Shown here piece after piece: positions 51,393 through 62,570 of a stretch of DNA of 64,000 nt. Numbering within the stretch: the first letter of the stretch is position 1; each line of letters begins with the position of its first letter. The stretch lies in NCBI GenBank assembly GCA_914767715.1, contig OU612071.1:8539493-8603492 (forward strand). Direction: 5' to 3'. The notes beneath the pieces are model-generated. The model had not been told where the DNA came from and ran no database searches. It saw only the letters and a program-made list of their open reading frames with translations. Origin of the DNA: Membranipora membranacea (Eukaryota; Bryozoa; Gymnolaemata; Cheilostomatida; Membraniporidae). The position numbers and the translations under genes were made by a program.

Positions 51393-52035
51393 CAGCTCCC
51401 CCAATGGGAATCGAACCCACAACTCCTGCTGCACTAATCGCCTGGTAGTTCCTTTATTATTCTACAGTTCATTGACCAATATGACGACGTGTGTCACCAT
51501 CTTCAAACTTTATTTTTGTTCATGATGAAACATGAATCAATCCGTAACAAGCAGTAATAAGCTGTAATGATGTGTACATCATTCTCATCTTTTACATTAT
51601 AAGGAAATAAGGAAACGCCTTCCGATCGATAATGGGTGAATCATCGTCGAACACACATAAAATCAGTGAACTGCTCAAGCATTGCCCAAGTAAGAAGAGG
51701 GTGCTTGGGACAGTAACAGTCAATCTTGAAAGCTCCCCCAAAGGGAATCGAACCCACAACTCCTGCTGCATTAATCACCTGGTAGTGAATAGCAAGCGCT
51801 CTAACCGATTTCACCATCTCACCATCCCCAAAAAAGAATGGGTTGAAGGTGCTAGTTAGCATGCCGGCTATTCACTACTCAGAGTTGTGTTCTCTCTTTT
51901 AATAGTTGCTCAATAAAGCATGGGGCAAAGAGACATAGCGAGGAAACATATCTGTCTAATAATATGAGAAACATTTTTGAACATTTATGAAACCAGTTTA
52001 AGTGTTCAAGCATTGCCCAAGTTTGGCTCGGGCCA
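51393..52035 (-). repeat. array upstream module with tRNA-like unit (copy 1)
   Basis: About 570 bp (51455-52030) is nearly identical to 54650-55215 and 57175-57745. Its minus strand holds a tRNA-like unit (about 51734-51828) with B-box GTGGGTTCGATTCCC and A-box-like GGTGAAATCGGTTAGAGCGC. A truncated second tRNA-like piece (51393-51445) sits where the other copies carry the first exon. This copy may therefore lack a functional first exon. Confidence 0.65.
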
Positions 52036-52083
52036 AGTTGTTGCGCCTCCCTAAATTTCTAGTCAATATTAACTGATTTATGG

Positions 52084-52210
52084 TAGTAGTCTAAGTGCTC
52101 AGACAGCTGAAGCTGTGAGTTTGACCATACATTACTGAATAGAAGAGGTATGTAATATAATGCCACAATCTCGCTCTTGCAACCGTCTGAGCTGAGCACT
52201 TAGACTACTA
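52084..52210. mobile_element. MITE with TAGTAGTCTAAGTGCTCAG ends (127 bp)
   Basis: The 19 bp termini are perfect inverse copies, and the next 10-15 bp pair partly (ACAGCTGAAGCTG against CAACCGTCTGAGC). A single right end of the same family lies at about 61650-61695. Confidence 0.75.
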
Positions 52211-52529
52211 GGGTTATTGTCTGTCTATCTGGCAATGTTTAGGGCCTCACTAAAAGATCGGACAAACACATGTGTGTGCATAATCACCTGCAAAGTCTGA
52301 GATTTATTTTTAAATTCAATGCATTGCCGTTTGTTTGTCTTCACTTTTACGAACAAATATAGCATTTGCTCAATTCAGAAAAAATGGGCTTAAAATCAAC
52401 TAAACAAATAATCGGAGTAATATCTCTTTTAAGTTGGGATACAATTTAACATTTAATTTAATGTAATTTTTCCAATAAGTATACTATTTGCGTTTTCTAG
52501 TTTACTATTGTTCAAATGTCGCTGCCAGC

Positions 52530-52640
52530 GAGAATTCCGCACCACGCCCTGCAAAGCATCCTTGTTGGCCCCCAGGTGTGCTCCGACCTGCCTGTAAACT
52601 GAGAGCAAACTGGCGCAGGTGTGGGATTCCTGGTTATGGA
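52530..52640 (+). mobile_element. SINE body fragment
   Basis: GTTGGCCCCCAGGTGTGCTC, CGACCTGCCTG, AACTGAGAGCAAA and TGGCGCAG match the body of the SINE at 46140-46397 in the opposite orientation. The tRNA-like head is missing. Confidence 0.65.
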
Positions 52641-53659
52641 GTCACCACAATAACTCTCCGCTACTGAGATCTGTGCTCATGAGCTCGGCATGATGATTCT
52701 CACTATGTGACACTGACCTATTTAGATGTGATCTCATTTGATGCAAGATTTAACACTTGACTCAAGAGCAGCCTTTTAATTCTTATCAAGTTTAAAATCA
52801 AACACAATTCAACTTAACAGTACATGTCTGATTTCAACAAGTTATTCTTTCTAGTTGATGATGCCATGCATGCTCAATTTAATTCATTTCACTAAATTAA
52901 TTGATGATACAAATAATCCAACCAAGTGTTATACTGTGCCATTATCAAATAATAAGGCAAGTTCTATTTCCCTATAAATATCACTAATGTAAATAAAAAT
53001 ATTATGATAAAAACTGTAAAACTTTTATGACTAAAAACTGACCTGTCTCGAAATGAAGTTGCAAACAAAGAGGAGCTGCATGTCGACCAGATGGTCGCCA
53101 AACACAGATCAATCCTACCTTTCCATTGGTGAACCATGCTCTTATATAGCATGGTTCCAGACACAAAAAACTGCTGACGCTCATCAGTAAACAAACACAA
53201 GAAAAACAACAAAACACATCTGCCCCAAGAGTGGGTTGATCGGTCCCAAGAGTGGGTATAGATATTAAAATTAGCACTTTGGTTCAATTCAGTTGCCTTT
53301 GATGGATGTTCACTTTGATTCAGTTAACTTTGATCGAGGTTAAATGTCCTGTCTGTTACTAGCGTGTCCTCAAGTTGAGTTTGAGTGTACTGATGATGAT
53401 GCCGTGGCTAAGATATTGGATGTTGTTATTGTGTCTGATGTTGGTATAGAAAATTCCCCTGTTTGCTGCTGTAGATGTGACACAGGCATCCGATTTTTTT
53501 AATCAACTTTGGGAGGTTAATCATATAATGCGTCAAAACATGAGTTTTTTCAAACAAGCATTTTATTAAATCTATAATTTAAAGGTCCAATCTATTTAAC
53601 CATAATATGGATATGCAGTACAACAATATAAACACATTGGTTGTAACTTTTTAATAGAG
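52641..53659. other. spacer and 3' flank of family member 2
   Basis: The minus-strand frames at 52964-53287 lack splice support. A poly(A) signal for member 2 may be the inverted TTTATT near 53563. Confidence 0.35.
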
Positions 53660-54202
53660 TCACTCATATATTATACTCTGAGCCCAAGCTAAGATCATAT
53701 ACACACAGAGAACAACTACTGTGCAAAAACCTGGCACCACTATGGATTTCTTAGGCTTAATAAAGCTTAAAGATTTAAAAGAAGCGAGACCACCCATCCC
53801 AAAGGCTATGGTCTCCATAACAGTTTGAAAGCTATGCGTGAAAATTTTAGATTCAATCCAAGATTCGACATTAACCTGGACAGCTAAACACACAACTAAC
53901 AGTGAATAAACAAAGGGGAAAATTTTCCCTACAAAATTCATTAGACGAGGAAATAAAAACCAAAGTATTAGCCTTGGGAGTGCTATTATACCAAATACAA
54001 ATACAGTAACCATGAACACACCTATCAGTTCTCCTGCATTCCTCACAAAGCCATACCCGGGTGCAAGATTCGTCTCGTAAAGAGCAAAGGGGAGGCATAC
54101 AGTGTAGACAGAAGCAGCCAGAGAGTCAACAAAGTGTAGGTGATCAAGTATCAACTGACCAAGTGTGTAGGTATGGTGGTCTTTTACCTCTGTGTTCACC
54201 AT
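53660..54202 (-). CDS. multi-pass membrane protein, tandem family member 2 (180 aa, unknown)
   Basis: One coding exon, ATG 54202 to TAA 53660. It shares (V/T)EVKDH..YTL, LDHLHFVD, ALPRLILWFLFPRLMNFV, GMGGLASFK and PGF.TVVVLCVYMI with members 3 and 4. Hydrophobic segments lie at approximate residues 22-42, 58-84, 91-112, 132-150 and 156-176, with a short basic KPKKS loop before the last. The 5'UTR is split: acceptor CTGTTCTACAG ends at 54254, with a donor after 54533, giving a 279 bp intron. It is more diverged from members 3 and 4 than they are from each other, so it is an older duplicate. Confidence 0.85.
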   Translation of the reverse strand: MVNTEVKDHHTYTLGQLILDHLHFVDSLAASVYTVCLPFALYETNLAPGYGFVRNAGELIGVFMVTVFVFGIIALPRLILWFLFPRLMNFVGKIFPFVYSLLVVCLAVQVNVESWIESKIFTHSFQTVMETIAFGMGGLASFKSLSFIKPKKSIVVPGFCTVVVLCVYMILAWAQSIIYE

Positions 54203-54532
54203 TGTAATACAGGCTGGATCTATAATTGCAGGGTAACTTGGAGCTGTCCTGGCCTGTAGAACAGATATAATTCAAATAGGGTGGCGTCAGGCAGTGGGAG
54301 GGAGGGGGTTTCAGGAGTCTAGACAAGATAATATGATTCCACTAATGAATATCTAGATAGCTCAATGAATTTTGATTTCCATTCTCATCCCAGACATATT
54401 TTTAAACCGGCATGCATCAGAACAAAATTTGATTTGACAAAGGCCAACACAATAATATATGAAATAATTTGTTCGAAAGGAGTGCTAGAAATTACTCAAG
54501 AGATTAGGAAGGTCACGCTTACCAGTAAATGA

Positions 54533-54650
54533 TGTTCCTGTCGTCTTTAGAATAACGATATCTAATACGAACAACGCAATCACTTTTCCACAGCTGTTAC
54601 CTAGACTTCACATCGCTAATGCAGTCCTCTTTCTCAATACGTTCCTATAT
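54533..54650 (-). other. 5'UTR first exon of family member 2
   Basis: Its minus-strand 3' boundary is ...CATCATTTACTG|GTAAGC (donor at 54532). The 5' limit is unknown. A copy with nearly the same sequence is at 57051-57174. It contains stop codons, so it is non-coding. Confidence 0.6.
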
Positions 54651-55215
54651 TATTCTACAGTTCATTGACCAATATGACGACGTGTGTCACCATCTTCAAA
54701 CTTTATTTTTGTTCATGATGAAACATGAATCAATCCGTAACAAGCAGTAATAAGCTGTAATGATGTGTACATCATTCTCATCTTTTACATTATAAGGAAA
54801 TAAGGAAACGCCTTCCGATCGATAATGGGTGAATCATCGTCGAACACACATAAAATCAGTGAACTGCTCAAGCATTGCCCAAGTAAGAAGAGGGTGCTTG
54901 GGACAGTAACAGTCAATCTTGAAAGCTCCCCCAAAGGGAATCGAACCCACAACTCCTGCTGCATTAATCACCTGGTAGTGAATAGCAAGAGCGCTAACCG
55001 ATTGCAACATCTCCCCATCCCCAAAAAAGAATGGGTTGATGGCGCTAGTTAGCATGCCGGCTATTCACTACTCAGAGTTGTGTTCTCTCTTCCAATAGTT
55101 GCTCAATAGAAGCTTGGGGCAAAGAGACATAGCGAGGAAACATATCTGTCTAATAATATGTGAAACATTTACGAACATTTATGAAACCAGTTTAAGTGCT
55201 CAAGCATTGCCCAAG
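54651..55215 (-). promoter_or_regulatory. presumed promoter module with tRNA-like unit (copy 2)
   Basis: Lies directly upstream of the member-2 first exon and is the counterpart of 51455-52030 and 57175-57745. The tRNA-like unit is at about 54927-55021 (minus). Strong conservation with the other copies may reflect recent duplication rather than constraint. Confidence 0.5.
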
Positions 55216-55804
55216 TTTGCTGGTACCGGCCAGGGACGATGCTTATAAAATATGGTAGAAGGTTAACGAGGCATAACGAGAAAACACCTATGACTAACAA
55301 TGATTATAACATAAATATCATATCCCATAATGTGCAAGTCTTTTAAGACTGAAATTCCCGAGTTCACAAAAATAGGTTCCTGTGTTTTGTCTATCTATTG
55401 GGATATTTCTGACTTTCTGACAACAACCTACTTGCCACACCAATCACACAGCTACATCACAATTCTTTGATTAGTGTTCACTAGAAGATAATTGATTTTC
55501 TTTTCAAATCTATGTTGCGTTTGATTTGCTGTCTTGGGGAAAAAAAGAATAAACCTGCGTGTTTTTCTGATCAATCAAGTAATGAAATCAATACTTTATG
55601 GCCTGTTCTTCCATGGTTGTTCAGGGTTTTGCTCTGAGGCCAAATATACTTCTCTATAGACTGGTCCCTTCTATGGAGGTCTATTCAACTAACGTCAATG
55701 ATTCAAATTATATTCTTCAATTTCTTAGATTCAAAACAAAAACACAAAGAAGGTACATTCTTTTTTTTAAGCATATGGAAAAGCAGTATAAAAAAAATTA
55801 TCGG

Positions 55805-56356
55805 TCAGTCAGTCCAATTAATACTAGCACTTTGAGTCCAGGCATAGATTATATACACACAGAAAACGACTACTGTGGAAAAACCTGGTAACACTTTAGA
55901 TTTCTTAGGTTTAAAAAGGCTGAAAAACTTGAAAGCCGCCAGGCCGCCCATCCAAATGGCTAAGTTCTCCATAACAGTTTTAGAGCTATCCTCGAAAGTT
56001 TGGGACACAATCCAAGATACAACGTTCTTCCAGAGGACCAAACACAGGACCAATACTGTATAAACAAAAGGTATTCTCTCCACAAAGTTCATCAGGCGAG
56101 GTAATAAAAACCATAGTATTATCCTTGGAAGTGCGATTACAGCAGATACTATGATGATCAACATGAAAAATACTAGAAGTTCCTCTACGGTCCTTGCGAA
56201 GCTAACCCACGGAGGTGGAGTAGACTCGAAATGTGCCACGATGAGGAGTACAGTGTAGAATGAAGCAGTCAAAAGATCAATGAAATGCAGATGGTCTAGT
56301 AGTGTAGGAGATTTAAGTGTGTAGGCAAGGTGATCTTTTACCTCTGTATCCATCAT
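55805..56356 (-). CDS. multi-pass membrane protein, tandem family member 3 (183 aa, unknown)
   Basis: One coding exon. Two adjacent ATGs (56356, 56353). The second aligns with the single ATG of member 4 and has the better context, so 182 aa is equally likely. Nearly identical to member 4: differences include A/V at position 11, the missing Leu in VER(I)PFVY, LVLW against GVCLVLR, and the last few residues. Five hydrophobic segments, ALPRIILWFLLPRLMNFV and KPKKSKVLPGF are as in the family. The 5'UTR acceptor TTTTACAG ends at 56405 and the donor lies at 57050 (intron 646 bp). The gene sits in the 2.5 kb tandem duplication and has a member-2-type first exon. Confidence 0.88.
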   Translation of the reverse strand: MMDTEVKDHLAYTLKSPTLLDHLHFIDLLTASFYTVLLIVAHFESTPPPWVSFARTVEELLVFFMLIIIVSAVIALPRIILWFLLPRLMNFVERIPFVYTVLVLCLVLWKNVVSWIVSQTFEDSSKTVMENLAIWMGGLAAFKFFSLFKPKKSKVLPGFSTVVVFCVYIIYAWTQSASINWTD

Positions 56357-57050
56357 GTGACTGGCTTCACTTATTATCTGACGGTAACTTAAAGTGGTCC
56401 GGAACTGTAAAACAGGAAGAAAACCAATATGTACGACATGCGATAAGAAGAGGATGGCTGAGTTCTAGAAACATGCCGTTCATAGCCTGCTAGTACCTGC
56501 CTCCATGACAGGTTTTGGATAGACTTTTTTTTTAGAACAGTTTAATGACAGGTAGGAGGGGTAGGAGGGGTACAAGTGAATTAAAATCTGAAGGCCCTAA
56601 CCAAGAAGGAGAGTTTATTAAAACATTGAGTCTCAAAATATGTGAGGGAAAAATGGGAAAGGACTTGGACGAACAACCCATTTGGCACTAATCGCCTGGC
56701 AGTAAGTAGTAAGCATGTTGACCTGAATTTGTCCACTAAACCCCATATTACCGAAACCGTCCCAGGAGGTGCCGACCAAGCTAAGTATATTATAGTTATT
56801 AGTTGGAGTCAGATACACCGGAGGGTGCTTGGAGCTGATACAAATCAATCCTTAACTCCTGCGGCACTGATTACTTTAATGGATAGCACTTCAATCATAC
56901 GATCATTCCTGGCATTAGATAATCTTCATAATATAATTAGTGCATGAACAGAACTTGAATATGATAAAGGAGGCTCCTCAACATTAGTGATGGCAAAGTC
57001 TCGGTCCCGGTGCTAGAAATTACTCAAGAGAATAGGAAGGTCACGCTTAC

Positions 57051-57174
57051 CAGTAAATGATGTTCCTGTCGTCTTTAGAATAACGATATCTAATACGAAC
57101 AACGCAATCACTTTTCCACAGCTGTTACCTAGACTTCACATCGCTAACGCAGTTCTCTTTCTCAATACGTTCCT
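57051..57174 (-). other. 5'UTR first exon of family member 3
   Basis: Donor CTG|GTAAGC at 57050. The sequence matches the member-2 first exon at 54533-54650 with very few changes. The 5' end is not defined. Confidence 0.6.
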
Positions 57175-57745
57175 TTATTATTCTACAGTTCATTGACAAA
57201 TATGACGATGTGTGTCACCATCGTCAAACTTTATTTTTGTTCATGATGAAACATGAATCAATCGCGTAACAAGCAGTAATAAGCTGTAACGATGTGTACA
57301 TCATTCTCATCTATTACATTATAAGGAAATAAGGAAACGCCTTCCGATTGATAATGGGTGAATCATTGTTGAACACACATAAAATCAGTGAAGTGCTCAA
57401 GCATTGCCCAAGTAAGAAGAGGGTGCTTGGGACAATAACAGTCAATCTTGAAAGCTCCCCCAAAGGGAATCGAACCCACAACTCCTGCTGCACTAATCGC
57501 CTGGTAGTGAATAGCAAGAGCGCTAACCGATTGCACCATCTCACCATCCCTAAAAAAGAATGGGTTGATGGCGCTAGTTAGCATGCCGGCTATTCACTAC
57601 TCAGAGTTGTGTTCTCTCTTCCAATAGTTGCTCAATAGAAGCTTGGGGCAAAGAGACATAGCGAGGAAACATATCTTTCTAATAATATGTGAAACATTTT
57701 CGAACATTTATGAAACCAGTTTAAGTGCTCAAGCATGCGCAAGTT
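57175..57745 (-). promoter_or_regulatory. presumed promoter module with tRNA-like unit (copy 3)
   Basis: Same module as 51455-52030 and 54651-55215. The tRNA-like unit is at about 57459-57553 on the minus strand (GTGGGTTCGATTCCC). Confidence 0.5.
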
Positions 57746-58330
57746 TGCTGGTACCGGCCAGGGATGGTGCTTATAAAATATGGTAGACGGTTAAAGAAGC
57801 ATTACGAGAAAACACCTATGACTAACAATGATATAACATAAATATCATATCCCATAATGTGCAAGTCTATTGGGATATTTCTGACTTTCTGTTCGGCTTG
57901 AAAAAACCACTCGACTCAACAACCTACTTGCCACACCAATCACATAGCTACATCACAATTCTTTGAATAGTGTTCACTAAAAGATAATTGATTTTCTTTT
58001 CAAATCTATGTTGCGTTTGATTTGCTGTCTTGGGGACAAAGAAGATTAAACCTGCTTGTTTTTCTGATCAATCAAGTAATGAAATCAATACTATATGACC
58101 TGTTTTTCCCTGGGTGTTCAGGGATTTTCTCTGAGGCCAAATATACTCGACTGTCCCCTTCTATGGTGGTCTATTCAACCTTACTAACGTCATCAATTCG
58201 AATCATATTCTTTAATTTCTTATAAAAAAAAAACAATATCATGCGGTGACACATTCTCCTTTTTTTAACCATATATTGAAAAGCGGTATAAAAATGAAAA
58301 GTTAGAAAAAAAAACTTCTAAAATTATCAG

Positions 58331-58885
58331 TCAATACTGACTCCAATTGATACTAGTACTCTGAGTCCAGGCATAGATTATATACACACAGAAAACTACT
58401 ACTGTAGAAAAACCTGGAAGCACTTCAGATTTCTTAGGTTTAAAAAGGCTGAAAAACTTGAAAGCCGCCAGGCCGCCCATCCAAATGGCTAAGTTCTCCA
58501 TAACAGTTTTAGAGCTATCCTCGAAAGTTTGGGACACAATCCAAGATACAACGTTCTTCCGGAGGACCAAACACACGCCCAACACTGTATAAACAAAAGG
58601 AAGTATTCTCTCTACAAAGTTCATCAGGCGAGGTAACAAAAACCATAGTATTATCCTAGGAAGTGCGATTACAGCAGATACTATGATGATCAACATGAAA
58701 AATACTAGAAGTTCCTCTACGGTCCTTGCGAAGCTAACCCACGGAGGTGGAGTAGACTCGAAATGTGCCACGATGAGGAGTACAGTGTAGAATGAAGCAG
58801 TCAAAAGATCAATGAAATGCAGATGGTCTAGTAGTGTAGGAGATTTAAGTGTGTAGACAAGGTGATCTTTTACCTCTGTATCCAT
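58331..58885 (-). CDS. multi-pass membrane protein, tandem family member 4 (184 aa, unknown)
   Basis: One coding exon, ATG 58885 (MDTEVKDHLVYTL) to the stop at 58331. Hydrophobic segments lie at approximate residues 23-42, 59-86, 92-113, 131-148 and 157-176. LLDHLHFIDLL, ALPRIILWFLLPRLMNFV and WMGGLAAFK are conserved. The 5'UTR acceptor TTTTACAG ends at 58937, but no copy of the first exon used by members 2 and 3 was found to its right. It must use a different first exon or be poorly expressed. The reading frame is intact. Confidence 0.87.
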   Translation of the reverse strand: MDTEVKDHLVYTLKSPTLLDHLHFIDLLTASFYTVLLIVAHFESTPPPWVSFARTVEELLVFFMLIIIVSAVIALPRIILWFLLPRLMNFVERILPFVYTVLGVCLVLRKNVVSWIVSQTFEDSSKTVMENLAIWMGGLAAFKFFSLFKPKKSEVLPGFSTVVVFCVYIIYAWTQSTSINWSQY

Positions 58886-59517
58886 AATGTGACTGGCTTC
58901 ACTTATTATCTGACGGTAACTTAAAATGGTCCGGAACTGTAAAACAGGAAGAAAACCAATATGTACGACATGCGATAAGAAGAGGATGGCTGAGTTCTAG
59001 AAACATGCCGTCCATAGCCTGCTAGTACCTGCCTCCATGACAGGTTTTGGATAGACTTTTTTTGGGAACAGTTTAATGACAGGTAGGAGGGGTACGTACA
59101 AGGGAATTGAAATCTGAAGGCCCTAACCAAGAAGGAGAGTTTATTAAAACACAGAGTCTCAAAATATGTGAGGAAAAAATGGGAGAGGACTTGGACCAAC
59201 AACCCATTTGGCACTAATCGCCTGGCAGTAAGTAGTAAGCATGTTGACCTGAATTTGTCCACTAAACCCCATATTACCGAAACCGTCCCAGGAGGTGCCG
59301 ACTAAGCTAAGTATATTATAGTTATTAGTTGGAGTCAGATACACTGGAGGGTGCTTGGAGCTGATACAAATCAATCCTTAACCTTAACTCCTGCAGCACT
59401 GATTACTTTAATGGATAGCACTTCAATCATACGATCATTCCTGGCATTAGATAATCTTCATAATATAATTAGTGCATGAACAGAACTTGAATATGATAAA
59501 GGAGGCTCCTCAACATT

Positions 59518-59811
59518 AGTGATGGCAAAGTCTCGGTCCCGATCTCGTGGGACTTGTCCCCTCGAGACACTGTCTCGTCGAGACAGACACTCTTGGTAAA
59601 TGTCGAGACTTGTTCATCATAAACACTGTTTTTGTCACGGTTTTCAGGTTTTTTGAAACCAAAAAATAAGAAAGTTGTGACCGATGCCAATAAAGTGGCA
59701 GTTTTCAATTTTATCGGCATCAATATATGTCTCAGTCTCGGTCTCGTCTTGAATTTTGTTGCAATCTCGGTCTTGTCCTGTCTCGCCAAAATCTGACAAT
59801 CTGCCATCACT
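59518..59811. mobile_element. MITE with AGTGATGGCA ends, rich in GTCTCG
   Basis: Left AGTGATGGCAAAGTCTCGGTC and right TCTGACAATCTGCCATCACT are imperfect inverses. The interior has repeated (T)CTCG and CGAGAC words that can fold (CCTCGAGACACTGTCTCG). Its first 24 bp alone survive at 56986-57009, at the edge of duplication unit A. Confidence 0.7.
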
Positions 59812-62207
59812 ACCAACCATCCAGTGTACTCTTTCTCAGTCTGATTTGTTTTGCTATTGCAGGTAAGTTAAACTGAAATGTTAGTATCTCTATCCAAGTT
59901 AATATATGGTACGTACCCTTTATACCTTGTGTATCTGATGGTATTAGCGGTATCTACTGGTTGACTCTGAGCCTTTTATACATCAATATGTGGGGAGGTC
60001 TCCTCTGTAAAACGAAAAAATTTGACCATAACATCAGATTTACATATGCCACATATAACAGTTATAATTATCACTGATTAGATCATACCTTCCTCCCCCT
60101 CCTGCTGGTTTAATAACACACCGCATTGTAATTATTAATCCTATGGCTCTCATACCAACAATGTTTACTTTTATTCTGCACCCTCAATAAGTATCACCAC
60201 TGCTGAACCATTCGGTGATGATTTTATTATAAACGAGCCCAGCAAGAGGGAGTAACTCCTGGTTTAAATCTGGGTAGTTTTTCTGTCATAATGTTATCAG
60301 GCCTGATTCCTTCTTCTTTGGTGACAATTGATTGTTGCGTTGTATGACAATTGAGACGCATTGATATCACACACAAATATATGCGATGTAGTAACAGAGA
60401 ACAAAAATCATCCATTACAATAAAACGGTTCTGGGAAGGACACCTTGACCTCATAGGCCCACGAGACTTACATGTCTTTACTTGCCAATGTCCAGTATCA
60501 ACCACCCAAACATACTGGACATTGGCAAAGTAAAGACATGTAAGTCCTAGGGGCCATGCTTGCGACCTGTCGGTCAAGGCTCATAATAAGACCTGTTGGT
60601 AGGCTGTCTTGAAGGGCGGTGAGGTAGTAGTGAGACTCGTTGTAAGGCAACCTTGGGACCTTGTAAATTTCAGGCGGTCTTCAGAGATGAATGCAGACTT
60701 GAGACCAAATGCATCGCCCCAAGTTGTCTCACACAATAATAAAAACGCACCCAAAAACATTTTGTCAGTATTTCAGAATTGGGTCATATTGGAAATGTTA
60801 GTCTCAGCTAGATTCGATGTGATGGTTTGTATGCAAGATGGATGGTATGTATACCCAATAGAGATTATTATAACTGGCTTTAGCATGACCTTACTTACAG
60901 GGTGTATACTTACTTTGTAGGCTACTTTGAAATAACCACAACAAAGTTAAAGTCTGCTGGTAGAGTCTTCGCTACACTTTCCCTCCTTCTTGCACTACAG
61001 GGATCATTGATGAGGTATCTCCAAATCTTCTTGCTTTCATGTATAGCATGATGAAATATGATGCAAGAAGCTATAGCTATATACTTTCAGTTTATGATGA
61101 TGTGTATAATTGTGTCTTGTACATTGTCAGGTAACAGGGAAATAGGAAATACCTCTTAGCAAAAGTGTAGCAATTGGGCTCACTAGAAGAATATTGATTG
61201 GCTTTTTGAAAGCAACACTATATTTAATTGGCTGGCATGGGAAAAACCAAATACACATCAATAGTTACCTGCTCATAACAATTAGGAAGATAACCAACAC
61301 ACAAGAATTTACATGCATCTTTTTCGTGTTTACAAAATTTATTTATTAAGGTTTACTAAAAATTCATAATCAAAGTGAACCTAAATTAACTTGTTGTCCC
61401 AAATGGCAGAGAAGAGTGACATTTAGCCCAACAAGTCCAATAATGTCTAGTATCAATTCAGTTAGTGGAAGTACCTAAATTGGAAAGGTAATTTAGAAAA
61501 AAACTTGTCCTGCAATAAAACACATGTTTTGATATAGCCTTAAAGGAAGCTTGCTTCCTTAATAATGGCAGCGTCACATTTCTTAGGCGGCTACATGTTT
61601 GAGTTTGTGGTATTACATTATCAAAAAAGATTGTTTGATAACATATTGCCACAATCTCACATTTGCAGCCGTCTGTCTGAGCACTTAGATTAATGGATTA
61701 ATAAGTGTCTCAAGAATTTCATGCGAGCAAGCTGGATGAAGTCAGTAGGAAAGAATATGATACATCCTTGCGACCCGATATGTCAGCAAAACAAGGAAAA
61801 AAAACTCCACTCAACTTCATATTCATTTGTTGTATCCTGTCTGCAAAAAGTAATCATGTTAAATTTCGCTCCCGTCCCTGTAATTTATAACACTGATGAC
61901 ATTGTATGACACTGATGACGTGATATACTATTGCATGTATTTCTCTGATAGATAGAGAGTGAACTAATTCACATAGCATGAGTACCAGCAGCAAGGAGTA
62001 TGGTGTGGCGACACGTGCTCTAGTTTATAAATTAGGGGTGGGTACATGTTAGGTACTGATACTAAATTGACTCTACCGATCAGAGATATATATATATAAT
62101 AGTGTAGTCTTGATGTCTGTGTGGTATGTACATAGAAATAGAGCCAATAGAAACCTAGGCTGCTCTTGGGAGTCGTTCCACATTCCGTGAATCTCCTGTA
62201 TATAAGG
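59812..62207. other. spacer with scattered repeats, no supported gene
   Basis: Contains the hairpin at 60466-60545, a single MITE end at about 61650-61695 (family of 52084-52210) and a stretch at 61215-61310 resembling 50600-50690. Minus-strand donor-like sites near 60890 could mark a first exon of family member 4, but nothing confirms this. Confidence 0.35.
60466..60545. mobile_element. 80 bp near-perfect hairpin
   Basis: The left arm ACTTACATGTCTTTACTTGCC, AATGTCCAGTAT pairs with the right arm ATACTGGACATTGGCAAAGT, AAAGACATGTAAGT over about 33 bp with one unpaired base. The loop is about 13 bases. Confidence 0.8.
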
Positions 62208-62305
62208 AATCAGTGGTAGGGATTTGTTCAAGAATGATTTAGAATGAACTTAATGGGCTAGCTGAAAAACATAACATAACAAGCTATAAATCCCTACCGC
62301 TGATT
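62208..62305. mobile_element. hairpin MITE with AATCAGTGGTAGGGATTT ends
   Basis: AATCAGTGGTAGGGATTTG at the left and ATAAATCCCTACCGCTGATT at the right are inverse copies with one mismatch. The interior is non-coding. Confidence 0.65.
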
Positions 62306-62570
62306 TTGGTGAACCTGTAATAACAAAAAACGCAAAAACTGATTAGGCATCTATTTATCGATGTCTATGGGTAAGTAAGGTGAAGTATGTCAGGAGGACA
62401 GAACAAACAGACACTTGACCTGAAGGGTTATTTGGTAACTTGAGTGTTTACACAGAGGATCATACTAAATAAATGCTGCTCCTCCGGGAGATTAACCTGA
62501 ATAAATGGGTGTGAATTTATTGTAGCTTCTTTTGACATGATTTGCATCTTGACTTGTCCGACAGGAGCGT

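Larger units (their letters stand above)
54483..57009. repeat. 2.5 kb tandem segmental duplication, unit A
   Basis: Starts TGCTAGAAATTACTCAAGAG and runs through the member-2 first exon, the upstream module, the member-3 coding exon and its intron to AGTGATGGCAAAGTCTCGG. Unit B (57010-59537) repeats this order with small differences, including a deleted leucine codon in member 3 and short indels. Confidence 0.85.
57010..59537. repeat. 2.5 kb tandem segmental duplication, unit B
   Basis: Second copy of the 54483-57009 unit. At its right end the sequence continues into the rest of the MITE at 59518-59811, while unit A breaks inside that MITE's first 24 bases. Confidence 0.85.

Noticed and set aside
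51632-51862. Repeated 73-77 aa frames (also at 54825-55055 and 57314-57584)
   Set aside because: They translate the tRNA-like unit and flanks of the duplicated upstream module. The near-identity comes from the DNA repeat, and both strands are open.
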